Source: Basidiobolus meristosporus CBS 931.73 (taxonomy: Eukaryota > Basidiobolomycota > Basidiobolomycetes > Basidiobolales > Basidiobolaceae). Taken from it: DNA of 64,000 bases. The stretch covers positions 124,001 to 188,000 of the forward strand of contig MCFE01000037.1 of assembly GCA_002104905.1 (NCBI GenBank), given 5' to 3'. A program made the position numbers and the translations under genes. A model generated the notes under the pieces. The model worked only from the letters and a program-made list of their open reading frames with translations. It searched no databases and was not told the DNA's origin. Positions 1-11,951 of this stretch are shown here, one piece after another (the first letter of the stretch is position 1; every line of letters starts with the position of its first letter).

Positions 1-245
1 GATTCAGCATATTGGCAGGTAAATACAGAGGAAAGACATATATAGGAGAAAACAGCAGAATAGGTAAAATAGTTAAGATACTTATTAATGCACAGTATTC
101 TCATACAAGAAGACATCCACTGAGAGAAATGTTTCTGGAGCATTATGAAGAGTAAATAAAGCAAGGAAAGCACTGTTCTGAGCAAAAAAAGTAAGATTGA
201 GTAAAATTACCAGTAACTGTATCATACCACTGGTATCATGGTAGA
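1..245 (-). repeat. Transposon-derived segment, inverted copy of 10,665-10,912
   Basis: Read on the minus strand, this segment matches bases 10,665-10,912 on the plus strand with scattered substitutions over its whole length; both contain ctgctgttttctcc followed by tatttacctgccaatatg. It lies beyond the 3' end of the first Plavaka-type transposase. In the second copy the matching segment instead sits at the 5' side of the transposase remnant, so at least one copy is rearranged. No coding potential is seen. Confidence 0.75.
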
Positions 246-338
246 AACTATAGTGCCAGATAGTGCCATAGAGTGCCAGATCAATCCAGCACTATATACA
301 GGCTGGCACTATGTGGCACTATCCAACAGAACAAGTCT
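246..338. repeat. GTGCCA/TGGCAC subterminal repeat cluster of a DNA transposon
   Basis: Many short copies of tagtgcca or its complement tggcacta are packed here in both orientations, ending in acaagtct at 338. The same cluster type and the same terminal word occur in the MITE at 5,395-5,605, and the cluster type recurs at 10,600-10,660. Arrays of short direct and inverted motifs near the ends are typical of CACTA/CMC-type DNA transposons, where they bind transposase. This is probably one end region of the Plavaka-like element. Confidence 0.55.
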
Positions 339-523
339 AATATATTCCTTCTCCCTGCTGGACTCTAGTCCCACTTATAGGTGCGCTCTTGCTTTTGTTT
401 GTGTGAATTCTGTATTGAACGGTGTGGAAGTTGGCTTGTGACCACAAGAAATCCGGCATATCTTGGTGGAGTTTTCCTGATAAAAATTAGTTGCTTGTTG
501 CACCCAACCCAACTTTGCATTAC

Positions 524-2758
524 TTAACTGATTACCCATGCATTGGGGCTGCTTAGCTTCTTAATGCCATAGGCATAGATGTCTCCATGTGCACATCTGT
601 CCTCAGTATTTTCCAATGCTTTCTGGCTGTCCTCCATGTGCCAACTCATCACATCAATGACAGACTTGAAGGTAATATTTTTGATGAGATTGGGATATAG
701 TAATACCTGCAACTTGACTTGTCTTCCTATCTCCCCACACATCTGCTTCATAGGAGACTCCCAAAAGGTGACACAAGGCCTGATATTCTCCACAGACTGT
801 GCAAGATGGAGTAGAGAATGGATAGAGTAGCAGCAGTGATCTACGCATTCAGCTTTATGTTTGTAGTATAGCCGCTCAAATCCTGTCACAAACTCCTCAC
901 ACAACAGCTGTAGATGCGTTAAGTTGGCATTGGTGATCTGCTTCTGGATAAATATTTGTACAATGTCCACATATAACTCCCAATGCTTCCAATGTACTCT
1001 TGGTAGGAATGGCTTCAGAACACCACTTGAATAAATACAAATCCAGTTCATCCTGTCTTTGCATTTGTATTGTTGCATATGTGTATGAATATTAATTGGA
1101 GCCTGTGAGAAGTACTTAGGGTAGAGGATACTCTGTAATATCTTGTCAATTTTTTCAAATTTCTCCAGTATCTCAAAGGGCTCATTTAGCTTGAAGTGCC
1201 CAGTGTACAACTTGGTCATCAGTATAGGGATATTGTTGAAAAGCAAATGCAATGCTCCCAGTGGAAAGCTTTTGCTCCAACAGATACCCTCTATCTTAAG
1301 TATCTCCAGTTTCCAATTGATTCCATATTTTGGCCAATGGCTTATAGCTTGCCAACTTTGCTGCAATTGCATGCTTACTTCTGTACATTCTCTCTGTAGA
1401 AAGATGATGCTCTTAGTGCTGGTGTTTGGGTAATAATAATGTGTGTGAGTTATGGAGTAAATCCCCTAGATCCCACACATTCAACAGCAATACCATCCAT
1501 TGTGCCCAGAAAAACCTGATATCTTGCTGATGGCTGGGGTATCTCCAATGCAGATATTAATATGCACTTTTTCATGATGGCTATTTACCATTATCCTGCT
1601 GGAAAGCATACAAAATTCATCCAGCAATGGATACAGGTAGCTATCTAGGTTGGACTGTGATTTAGGCCCAGATACCAGTGAGACTACCATCAGATTATTG
1701 CTCTGATACTGTAAGATGGGCAGCAGATTCAGATTGATGAGAATCAGTGGCCAGCAGGATTTTCTGGTAGAGTACTTGTTTAATGAGAATCCATCAAGTG
1801 CTAAAGCAAAGGCATGGTCATACATACCTTCAAAGTAGCCCTTGCTTCTTAGCTGTTTGTAATGTTTACCAGCAAATATATTGAATATGTTTTCACTTGA
1901 TTGATACTGAGTGTGGTACTGTATAGCTTTGCAATATTTGTCAGGCTGCATCAACTTCCTCAGACAGGGTATGGCCGGAATATATCCGGAGCTTGAACAA
2001 TGTTTTCCCTCAATGGTGGTGGATTCCTGACAATTTGGATACACTGCAATGGTAGTATTTTTGGATGTGAATGCCATGCAACTGTTAACACATGCTGGAA
2101 TCAGGACAGTCTCTGGATCATATGTTGCCAGCCGCATGACAGTTGTCCACTTGTACCATGTACATGGTAAGTTGCATCCTGGTATGATTTTGGTAAGAAG
2201 TAGTAATAAATCCTCAAAGCCCTCATTGCTGATATTAGTGGAAACGCACCACTTCTCTAGCCACAACATTATATCATTCACCAGTAGATGGATTACTGGG
2301 CTCACTTAGCACCATAAAGTATCCTTGGCATTTGTTTCAATGGGTGCTGTCTCATTGCATATAGGGGTTTGACCAGGCTCATACGTGGTACTGTTGTTAG
2401 GGGAGATAGGCTTGCAATCCATCAGTGTACCTTCTTTGTCAGAGCTATCACTCTGCATGCCATATTCAGAAGGATGAGGTGAGCCTAAAGGCATCACAAA
2501 CTCACCTGACTCAGTTTGCGCAAGGTGACAAAGACAGCCAGGTGCCAATATAGAAATATCAACTAGCCAGCAAGATAATGTTGGTACAATAGTGACCAAT
2601 GAATGGTCAAATATGACTTGGGTGGCAAAACACTGGCCATGATCCTTGTAATACTTCCTATGCTGTCTACGTGCTTCATGGCTGAGAGGCTTGCCACAAT
2701 AGCCACATGGTCTTTTTTCTCTTCTCTTACAATGTTGAGTCAAAGTAGTCTTGTCCAT
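524..2758 (-). pseudogene. Plavaka/Tnp2-like DNA transposase with in-frame stop codons
   Basis: One reading frame of about 745 codons runs from an ATG at 2758 to a stop at 524. It is broken by in-frame stops at 2306-2308 (TAA), 1481-1483 (TGA) and near 1463 (TAG), without frameshifts. The N-terminus carries a zinc-finger-like CGYCGK...HEARRQHRK segment. The middle has the block ICIGDTPAISKISGFSGHNG, followed by WYCC, typical of fungal Plavaka/Tnp2 transposases. The C-terminal part has the HLLFNNI and FWESPMKQMCG blocks of the same family. The closest relatives by motif are the CMC-type elements common in basidiomycetes and zygomycetes. The element cannot encode an intact transposase. A divergent accessory ORF begins at 2981, so the 222 bp between them were probably the element's shared promoter. 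Confidence 0.8.
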
Positions 2759-2980
2759 GGGGCAAACAGCTTGACCTTCAACAATGTAATGCTATTATAT
2801 CACTTTTTGGTCAATACTCATGTGAACTTAAGACGGTGTTGTATCTGAGACATTGCACGTACATGTATGTAAGATTCAATGATGACCTGCCATAGTAAGC
2901 ATTATAAATAAAGTTGTGGCACCACATACACACGTATATGTAACACTCTTTCCCCTTTGGTTTGACTCACTTCCATATAT

Positions 2981-3658
2981 ATGCCGCCAAAAAATAAAGC
3001 AAAGTTGTCTGGTTCTCAACCAAACCCCACCGCTGACTGCAACAGAAGAACAGATGGACAACAGCTTGCTTTGACATTCAGTGCAACAAGCGGGGCTGTA
3101 TCCAAAAAAGGCCCTGTGGACAGTGTGCCCATTGAAGGTAATAATGCGGACTCCTCAGGCTCTCAGCCAAGTAGGCAATTGAGAACCTCTGCGGAGCCAC
3201 AAGCTGACCGTTATGCTCAGGCAGATGAGAATGTAGCAAACGCAGTACCCTCTGTTGAAGATCAGCAAGTGGCCATGATAACATCACCACCACCCATATT
3301 AGCAAGTATGTTGTCAGCTCATACCAAAGCATTAATGAGGCAATTAGGTGCAGTGGCTGATAGGATAGATGCAATGGCCCAGAGAAGTCAGGAAGTAGTC
3401 CAGAAACAGGATGAGCAGATAATATGTGTAGAGCAATCAATATCCCAGGTAGAGAAAGCAGTATCTTTGCTGCAAAGAAGGAACTCAAGTAGCTCAATGT
3501 CACAGCCAAGAATTGAGCCATTTCCCAATGTAATAGCAGAGGAACACCGTACAGTCTTCAAAGCACAACAACAGTGCCCAAAGATAAAGCCAACAGAAAA
3601 ACCTATCACAGCATGGGAGGGAGTCAACGTGGTGTTTATACCAAAGCCTAAAAATTAA
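2981..3658 (+). CDS. Transposon accessory ORF, unknown function (225 aa)
   Basis: This open frame starts at the ATG in ccatatatatgccgccaaaa, just downstream of a TATA-like run, and is transcribed away from the transposase. The product is hydrophilic and low in complexity, rich in Gln, Ser and Ala. Residues about 105-165 (LASMLSAHTKALMRQLGAV, DRIDAMAQRSQEVVQKQDEQ and the region after) have heptad spacing compatible with a coiled coil. I do not recognise the family. Matching 3' sequences recur beside the second transposase copy at 12.2-13.2 kb, so the gene is probably the second gene of the Plavaka-like element rather than a host gene. The stop at 3656-3658 may be a lesion, because similar sequence character continues downstream. 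Confidence 0.45.
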   Translation: MPPKNKAKLSGSQPNPTADCNRRTDGQQLALTFSATSGAVSKKGPVDSVPIEGNNADSSGSQPSRQLRTSAEPQADRYAQADENVANAVPSVEDQQVAMITSPPPILASMLSAHTKALMRQLGAVADRIDAMAQRSQEVVQKQDEQIICVEQSISQVEKAVSLLQRRNSSSSMSQPRIEPFPNVIAEEHRTVFKAQQQCPKIKPTEKPITAWEGVNVVFIPKPKN

Positions 3659-3664
3659 AAGACA

Positions 3665-4936
3665 TTGAAGATCCGTGAAGCCATTGAGTGCAATAATGAA
3701 GAGTGGGCTAATATACAAGAGGCCGTCAGAAGTCTAGCACTCCATCACCTTAAGGCCAGCATACCATGGGACCATCAGGAACCCAAGGCCAAGCAGAATG
3801 CACTAGACTTGTTCCATGAGCATCATCCTGGATTCAAATGGGTAAACAGATTTTGGGCCAGCATTGGTATGCTAAGAAACTATCTCAAGAATAGCAGAAA
3901 CTATCAAAGGCAGAAGAACAAGGGTGCCATGGCTAAAAACCAGTGGCTTCCTCAAGAGCCCATTACAAGCAGGGCCAAAAGCCCCAGACAAGTGTCATAG
4001 AGACGTCAGGCAGCTGGAAGAGTGCAAATTATGGGCAAGCAGGCAGACATGGATGCGCCAGCACAACATTTATCAAGGAAAAAGTGTAGTACCACTCAAG
4101 AAGCACCCAGTCAAAGTAGCAGTGAAGGACCTGGCAGTGATAAAAACCAGCTGCTTTTACAGGAGCCCATCACAACTATGGTTGAGAGCTCAAAACAAGC
4201 TGAAAAGAAATGTCAGCTTGCCAGAAGAGTGCCAGCAAGGGACAAGTAGGCCAAAACAGATGCGTCAGAGCAGAATTTTTCCAGGAGAAAACATAGTTCT
4301 TTATAAGAAGCACTCAGACAAAGTACCAGTGAGAGACCTGGCAGTGATAAAGGAAAAGGTAAAGGGAAAAATGTCTACTCAAGCCTGAGACAGGGAGGCA
4401 TGCAAAAAAAACTGCAGTTCTTGCCAATTAATGCTGCAAGCCAGGAACAGACTGAATCCCATCACAGCCAAGAAGAATTACCAACAAGAAAACAGCTGTT
4501 TTCACAAGAGCTGGAAGCGCAGCCAGTTGAGCTGCACTCCAGCAAGGTAGATGAGTTTGCTGAAAAAGGCAATTTGTCTACCACAGCCTCCACAGCCTCC
4601 ATTGTAGACAGAGTGGATATCCCACTGACAGTCAAGGCTACAATGTCAAGAGCTTGAAAGACTATCACAATGCCTTCAGTGGAGTTTTGGAACATTAATA
4701 GGCACACCAAAAGGTTGCAGCACTTCTTCAAGAGCAGTGCTCAAGAAAACACACTGGAATATTGCAAGGATTTATTGCAAAGACTGGCAGATGAGGAGCT
4801 AGACCTTGCAGTGCCAGCTGAAGACCAGGACGTGTGGGAGCCAGTGAATGAACAGTGGCATAAAGCTGTTGGGTTCCCACCAAAGTTGTGGAATCAGAGT
4901 GTTACAGCAGAAATACTTATTGAGTGGTGGATTTAA
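3665..4936 (+). pseudogene. Continuation of the accessory ORF, broken by frameshifts and stops
   Basis: Open segments in differing frames cover 3665-4000, 3924-4388, 4400-4657 and 4670-4936. The first encodes a Trp-containing stretch (EEWANIQEAVRSLALHHLKA) with a DNA-binding look. The middle contains imperfect direct repeats of about 220 bp, in which the motif aagcac(c/t)cag(t/a)caaagta recurs near 4090-4130 and 4300-4330. The last segment ends in HKAVGFPPKLWNQS followed by a short tail. Homologous fragments lie at about 12,200-12,470 and 12,750-12,900. This is probably the remainder of the transposon's accessory protein gene; its function is unknown. Confidence 0.4.
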
Positions 4937-5394
4937 TGGAGTTACTTGTTGAGTGTGGGGTTGGGCTTAATTTTAGTGTAGGGTATAGAGACTTGTATAG
5001 GTCAATACAACTGGCAATTGAGGTACAACTGAAGTTTCAATGGAAATAAATCAATTTGTATGCATGAAAAGTAAGAGAAACTGTTGAATCAGGAAGTAAG
5101 GAGTGTGAAAAAGAGGCAATAGCCAATCAATTCACACACGCGTAGGAGGCAATAGAGTGTCCAGGATCAGAAAGTGAACAAATTGACAGGTAACCAATCG
5201 GAAGCCACTTATACATTATTGTGATGAAAAATTTTGATGAAGTTTTTTGTGAAATCTGGGGTGCAATTATTTTTCAACGGACTCTGGACAGTGTCCTGAC
5301 AAGATCAGTACCTCTCAGTCACAGGATATTAACTCTGTGACAGCCTTTTGATGGGATCATCTCAATAATTTTTCTTAGGGTATACTTAAACATT

Positions 5395-5605
5395 AGACTT
5401 GTTCCATCATTCCAGCTGATCATAGTGCCCAATAGTGCCATAGCATGCCAGATGGTGCCTGATCATGCCTCAGAGTGCAAGATGGTGCCATACAGTGCCA
5501 ATTTGAGATCAAAATTGACATGCATATGACCCTAAAATATCAAATTAATAACAAAATATACAGCACTCTCTGGCACTATGATCAATGGCACAATGGAACA
5601 AGTCT
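5395..5605. mobile_element. 211-bp MITE with ~35-bp terminal inverted repeats
   Basis: The left end starts AGACTTGTTCCAT and the right end reads ATGGAACAAGTCT. The inverted match continues inward, with a few mismatches, to the shared word TGATCATAGTGCC. The trinucleotide ATT flanks both ends (5392-5394 and 5606-5608), consistent with a 3-bp target-site duplication. The interior is AT-rich and carries GTGCCA subterminal repeats like those near the Plavaka-type copy at 246-338. It has no ORF. It is probably a non-autonomous derivative mobilised by the Plavaka/CMC-type transposase. Confidence 0.75.
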
Positions 5606-5845
5606 ATTAGCCTTAAAGTAAAACCTATACAAAGCACTTAAAGTTCCAGATAGTCCAGGGGACCAAGATAGTGTCATGCATTTTGTGACATGATACAAGC
5701 CACAGGAGCTTGATTTGGAGTGTGATGGGTATTGAGTACCAAATGCATCTTATCAGTCCTTCTGTGTTGTTACATATCCTGCACAACGTTAATCCAAAAA
5801 AAAAGGTCAAAAATGGATTTTCTCCAGCACAGTGGGTGAGACACA

Positions 5846-6194
5846 TGTTGTAAAAGTTTGTAATTCCACCTATATATTCACCCAACTTAGTTACTTGGAT
5901 CATTACCTTCAAATTCTAGAGAATGCTGACCAAATTCCTTATCAGGATTTACTTGGAATATCTTCACCAAGATACCAGGTACCCAGAACATGAAAATTCT
6001 CAAAGTTGTCCAAACAGCCCCAAACTTTGCACACATAGTCTTGGGACCTTCCATAACCTATTCTATGTGCTTGTAATGCCAAGACCATGTAAAAGTATAA
6101 ATACTACTTTTGCATTCAATAAACCATTACATGGAAACCATATAATCTACTTGTCCTCCAAATCACTTCCTATATCTCCAAGACTCTTACAACA
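5846..6194 (+). repeat. Copia 5' LTR
   Basis: The LTR begins TGTTGTAA and ends TTACAACA, short inverted ends with the TG...CA termini expected of LTRs. A promoter-like tataaatact lies about 100 bp before the end, followed by an AATAAA-type signal (ttcaataaacc). By eye it differs from the 3' LTR at about 34 of 349 positions, mostly transitions, so the insertion is old. Confidence 0.9.
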
Positions 6195-6199
6195 GGTTA

Positions 6200-9100
6200 T
6201 GAGCCCCAAGCTGTCACTCTCTGCAATGTCTACTACTGCTATTACTGGAATTTTTCCCTCTGCTGAAAAGTTGGATGGATCTAGCTACCAAGTGTGGAAG
6301 GTGAAGATGAAGATGCTGCTACAAGAAAGAGGCCTTTGGGATATTGTCATGGGAGAAGAATGCCCTCCTAAAAATGTGGGAGAGGAAGCCTTAAAGTACC
6401 AGAAGAAAGAACAAAGTGCCTTTAGTTTCATTTACCTCAATGTTAAGGACAAATTGCAAATTCAATGCTCAAGAGCAAAAACGGCAAAGAATGCCTGGAA
6501 GGCATTAGAAGACACTTACCAGTCATGTTCAGCTGCTAAGAAAATGTATCTGAGACAAAATTTCTTCACTACAAAAATGCTGCCAGGAGAAGTAATGAAA
6601 TATCTAATTAACAGAATTACCCTGCTGGTAGAGGAAATGGAATCTGTGGGTGTACCAACTACTGATGAGGGTGTGATTATTACCATCCTGAATAGCCTCA
6701 CAGACAGGTTGCAGGTCTTGTATCAGCCCTAGAGTCTAGAACTGAAGATTTGACCTTAAAATACAAATATGGAAGGCTCCTGGACAAAGAATTAAGAAAA
6801 TCAAGCACCAATAAGAAAGAAGAAGAAAATGCTATAATAAGCAATGATAACCAACAAAGGAGGTACTCAAGACCCTACAAAGGCAACAGCAAACTGTTTT
6901 ACAACTACTGCAAAAGGAAAGGACACACATCAGACCGGTGCTTCAAAAAGAAAGATAGTCAGCAGAAAAAGCCTGAATATGGAAATGCTGCAACAACTGA
7001 GGATAGACAATTCATATCTGCACTAAATATGACCACCAACAAAGATTCTCAGATGTGGTATATTGACTCTGGAGCATCTCAACACTTTACATACCAAAAA
7101 GAACTTTTTACCCAATATCAAGAAAATCCAATTAAGAAGGTTTTCATGGGTGACAATAAAACACATGATGCAGTGGGAGAAGGAACTATCCAAGTAAACC
7201 TAAGAAGCAGTGAAGGAAGCCATACACTGACTTTTAAAGAAGTACTCTATGTACCAGAAATAGCCAAGAACCTACTATCTGTAAGCAAGGCCACTGCAGA
7301 AGGACTCAATTTCAGCTTTGACAATTCTGGATGCAAGATCACTGATCAAAATGGTGCCCATATTGCTTTGGGTATCAGAGATCAGAATATATACAATTTG
7401 ACTTATACTCCATCATATCTGGAAGCCAATATAAGTAACTTAAATGAAGACACACCAATGCTTTGGCACAGGAGATTTGGGCACATCTATTTTGATTATT
7501 TGTACAAAATGATCAAAGATCAGCTAATTTCTGGAGTAAAAATTGATCCTCCAGCTAATTTGGAGCACTGTGAGGCCTGCATATATGGGAAACAAGCCAG
7601 ACAACTGTTCAAGAGCTCTGGGTTGATCAAAACTAAGAAAAAACTAGACCTAATTCACTCAGATCTGTGTGGACCTATGCAAAATTTATCCTTAGGTAGG
7701 ATGAAGTATTTAATATCCTTTATTGATAATTATATAAGATACACATGGGTCTACTTCATGGAGAGAAAGGAAGAAGCTCTGTCTAAGCTCAAGGAGTTTA
7801 AAGCCATGGTGGAGAGAGAAACTGGTGAAAAAATCAAGAAAATATGCTCTGACAATGGTGGAGAATATACCTCAAAACTCTTCATCCACTTCTGCAAAAT
7901 TCATGGGATAAAGCAAGAGACTACTGTACCATACTCCCCACAGCAAAATGGAGTAGCAGAATGTGCTAATAGATCAATAGCTGATATGATAAGATCTATG
8001 ATCCATGATCAAAAATCATCCTGTGCTTTTTGGGCAGAATTAGTTGCCATGGCTGGATATCTTAAAAATAAAAGTTATAACAGAATACTTTGTGATTCTA
8101 CTCCATTCGAAGCATGGTATGGATACAGACCAAGTGCAGAACATCTAAGAATACTTGAGTTTACAGCATATACCAAGAAACTGCCCAGAAATCAGTCAAA
8201 ATTTGAGCCAAAAAGTATAAAATGCATATTTTTGGGCTACTGAAATGAGAGTAAAGCATACAGACTCTACAATACCTGAGCAAAGAAGCTAATCAAGTCC
8301 AGGGATGTGTTGCTTGATGAAAGTTCAAAATTTTCACAAAAATGGCATCAGTTGATGACAAAAATCAGATCTCAAATTCACCAATTTTCAGGATTGAATC
8401 AGAGCAAAACAATGACAATTCTTACACTCCAGAGGACTCTACAACCATGGTTCAGCCAGAATCAGTGTCCAGGAATATTTCAGAAGTGATCATTCCAGTA
8501 TCAAATGCCTGGAGATCCAATTGGACAAGAAATAGCCCAAATTACTATATCAATGAGGGTACAAACTTGGCCTATGCCTATTTAGTCCATATCAATGAGT
8601 CCCAGACTGTAAAAGAGGCCCTAAACAGTCCTCAGACAAAGTTCTAGAGATCTGCAATGACTGAGGAGTATCCGGCCCTGATGGAAAATCAAACTTGTGA
8701 CTTAGTCAAATTACCAATCAACCAAAAATCAATTGGATGCAGATGGGTCTTCAAGACAAAATACAAGGCTGATGGTACAATTGAAAGATACAAAGTAAGA
8801 CTTGTGGCCAAAGGATACCATCAAACAAAAGGACCTGACTATACTGAGACCTTTGCACAGGTAGCCAAGTTTAATTCCTTCAGATTATTATTGGCTATTT
8901 CAGCCAAATATAAGTTTTTTCTTCATCAAATGGATGTAAAAGCTGCATTTTTGAATGGAGAAGTTGATGAGGACATTTATATGGACCAGTCTGATGGGTT
9001 TGCTGACCAAGATAGCCCCCATTTGGTCTGCAAGCTTAAAAAGTCACTATATGGTCTCAAACAATCACCAAGAGCCTGGAATTGCAAGATAGATTCTTAT

Positions 9101-10129
9101 TTGGAATCTTTGAGTTTCAAAAGGTGTAATGCTGACTATAGTATATACTATAAGCCAGATAGAGCAAATCAAGTTCTATTAGCTCTATATGTGGATGATC
9201 TTATTATAGCCACCAATAACCTAGAAACATTGGAAGAGACTAAATCCAGCCTATCTAAGGAGTTCAAGATGTCCAATCTAGGAGAACTCAGTTACTACTT
9301 AGGGATTAAATTCTCCATAGACAGAAGTACCCACACTATTATCCTAAGGCAATCCAAGTTTATTCAAGATATACTAAAGAAGTACCAAATGGAAGACTGT
9401 AAACCAACAGCTACCCCAATGGAGACAAACCTTAACTTGGTCAAAACACAACCAAATCAAGAGAGCTTGGTGCCATCTGAAAGCCCTGACTTTCCTTATC
9501 AATCTATGGTCAGCAGTCTGATGTATATTATGCTTGGAACACGTCCAGATATCTCATATTCAGTGGGAGTTGTCAGCCAACATAATCAGAACTATGGATC
9601 TGACCATATTGCAGCAGCTAAGCGGATTTTTAGATACCTAAAAGGAACTGCTGATATCTACTTAAGATTCACTTATAAGGACTCAGAACAGGATCTTATG
9701 TGATACTCTGATGCTAATTGGGGACAAAATTTAGAAGACAGAAGATACACCACAGGATACACCTTTGTTTACAGTAAAGGAGCAATTTCATGGAATTCAA
9801 GAAAGCAACCAACCGTAGCACTTTCTACCATAGAGGCAGAGTATATGGCAACCTGTGAAGCTACAAAATACACAATGTGGTTAAGAAAGCTTTTTACAAA
9901 TTTAGGCCTATGTCAAAAAATGCCTATTACTTTATTTCAAGACAATCAAGGATGTATACAATTAGGTATAAATCCAACTTTTCATGCTAGAAGCAAGCAC
10001 ATAGATATTAGACATCATTTCATACATGAAGCTATAGAGAACAACTTAGTTAGCTTAGTTTACTGTCCTACAGAGGAATTGATTACAGACATATTTACCA
10101 AACCATTAGCCAGAGACAAGTTTGAATAA
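6200..10129 (+). pseudogene. Copia gag-pol polyprotein, degenerate
   Basis: Gag begins near MSTTAITGIFPSAEKLDG at about 6224. The frame shifts near 6725 and continues from 6750. A CCHC zinc knuckle near 6900-6950 lacks its first Cys. The aspartic protease motif DSGAS lies near 7067. Integrase shows the HRRFGH...CEAC zinc region, then the IHSDLCGPM and SDNGGEY catalytic blocks. Two TGA codons interrupt the frame at 8241 and about 8277, with another shift near 8340 and a TAG at 8645. Reverse transcriptase runs 8657-9703 with MDVKAAFLNG and the YVDD catalytic box. A TGA at 9701 precedes the RNase H domain, which ends at 10129. The many lesions show the element is dead. Confidence 0.9.
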
Positions 10130-10179
10130 CTTAGGTCAAAATTAGGACTAGTCAGTATGAGCATTTAGCTGAGTGAGAG

Positions 10180-10528
10180 TGTTGTAAGAACTTGTGATTC
10201 CACCTAAATATTCACCTAACTTAGTCACTTAGATCATTACCTTCAAATCCTAGAGAATACTGACCAAATTCCTTGTTGGGATTTACTTGGAATATCTTCA
10301 CCAAATTATCAGGTGCCCAGAACATGAAGATTCTCAAAGTTGTCCAAACAGCCCCAAACTTTGCACACATAGTCTTGGGACCTTCCTTAGCCTATTCTAC
10401 ATGTTTATAATACCAAGACCTTGTAAAAGTATAAATACTACTTTTACATTCAATAAATCCTTAAGTGAAAACCATATAATCTACTTGTCCTCCAAATCAC
10501 TTCTAATATCTCCAAGACTCTTACAACA
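10180..10528 (+). repeat. Copia 3' LTR
   Basis: This 349-bp repeat has the same length and the same TGTTGTAA/TTACAACA termini as the 5' LTR at 5846-6194. It carries the same tataaatact and aataaatcc signals. Confidence 0.9.
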
Positions 10529-10659
10529 ACGCAAGGGCTGCTTTGCATGAAGATGAAGAGGTATTTTTCACACTCTGTGGCCAGGTATAGGCTCACTTGG
10601 CCTCCCTGGCACACTATGGCATCATTTGGCACTCATGGCTCAATGTGGCACTATCTGGC

Positions 10660-10912
10660 ACTATTATTTCTACCATGATGCCAGTGGTAGGATATAGTTA
10701 CTGGTAGTTCTACTCAATCTACTTATATTGCTTGGGATAGTGCTTTCCTTGCTTTATTTACTCATCATAATGCTCCAGACACATATCTCCCAGTGGACAT
10801 CTTCTTGTATCAAAACACTGTGCATTATTAAGTATCTTAACTATTTTACCCATTCTGCTGTTTTCTCCTATATATGACATTCCTCTGTATTTACCTGCCA
10901 ATATGTGGAATC
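10660..10912 (+). repeat. Inverted counterpart of bases 1-245
   Basis: It matches the reverse complement of the window's first ~245 bases. It follows a TGGCAC-rich cluster (10,600-10,660) and runs directly into a truncated transposase at 10,905, so this copy of the Plavaka-type element has lost the 5' half of its transposase or is rearranged. Confidence 0.7.
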
Positions 10913-11951
10913 TCAGCATCATATCAGAGCACATATTATTATCTGCATTGGAGTTACCCTAGCCATTGGCAAAATAGCTGGCTCTTCTGGGCACAATAAA
11001 TGGTATTGCTGTTTAGTGTGTGGCTCCAAAACTCACACATATAAATATTATCTAAGCAGTGACACTAGGAACATCATCCTCCCACAGAGAAAACATACAT
11101 AAGTCATCATGCCATTGCAGTAAAGTTGGCAAGCTATAAGCCATTGGCCAGAATTTGCATTAATTCAGAAACTGGAGAAGCTTAAGATAGTGGGTATCTG
11201 CTGGAGCACAAGCTGTCTACTTGGATCAATGTATCTGCTTTTCAACAATATTCCTGTACTAATGAGCAAGTTGTGCATTACGCATTTCAAGCAAAATGAG
11301 CCCTTTGAGATACTGTGGAAATTTGAAAGAATTATCAAAACATTACAGAGTACTTGCTACCCAAAGTACTACTTGCAAGCTGTTATCATTATTCATACAC
11401 ATATGCAGAAATACAAATTCAAGGACTGGGAGTACTGGACATGTACTTATAAAAGTGACCTTCTGAAGCCATATCTATCAGTGGTTCATTGGAAGCATTG
11501 GGAGTCATATGTTAACATTGTAGGAATACTTATCCAAAAGCTGATTATCAATACCAACTTGATGCATCTACAGCTTTTGTGCCAGGAGTTTGCAATGGGA
11601 TTTGAGCAGCTATACTACAAGCATAAAGCTGAATGCATAAGTTTCTGCCACTACTATATCCATTCTCTACTCCATCTTACTTGGTGTGGAGAATATTGGG
11701 CCGTGCTTCACCTTTTGGGAGTTTCCCATGGAGTGGAAGTCTGAAAAGATAGAAAGACAAGTCAAGCCAAATGAAATACCTGCCCCAGTCTCATCAAGAT
11801 TATTACCTTCAGGTCTGTCATGAATATGATGAGTTGGCACATGAAGGACAGCCAAGAAGAGCTGGAAGACATTGAGGACAGATGTGCAAATGGAGAAACC
11901 TATGCCTTTGGCATTAAGAAGCTAGGCTACCCTAATGCATTGGTCAAGTAA
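10905..11951 (+). pseudogene. Second Plavaka/Tnp2-like transposase, 5'-truncated
   Basis: This is homologous to the C-terminal half of the transposase at 524-2758 but lies on the opposite strand. It opens with the IICIGVTLAIGKIAG and WYCCLVCG blocks, where copy 1 has a stop after WYCC. It continues through an in-frame stop near 11,102 and the block SWQAISHWPE, and stays open from 11,190 to 11,744. It then shifts frame before the FPMEW block and decays to about 11,951. The N-terminal zinc finger and first ~400 residues are missing. Confidence 0.75.

Larger units (their letters stand above)
5846..10528 (+). mobile_element. Ty1/Copia LTR retrotransposon, complete but inactive
   Basis: Two direct 349-bp LTRs bound a gag-pol region in the Copia order: gag, protease, integrase, reverse transcriptase, RNase H. 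Five-base flanks acaca (5841-5845) and acgca (10529-10533) look like a target-site duplication with one mismatch. The sequence ggttatgagcc just after the 5' LTR resembles the initiator-Met tRNA primer-binding site used by many Copia elements. A purine-rich run (gagtgagag) precedes the 3' LTR. Several stops and at least two frameshifts make it non-autonomous. Confidence 0.9.
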
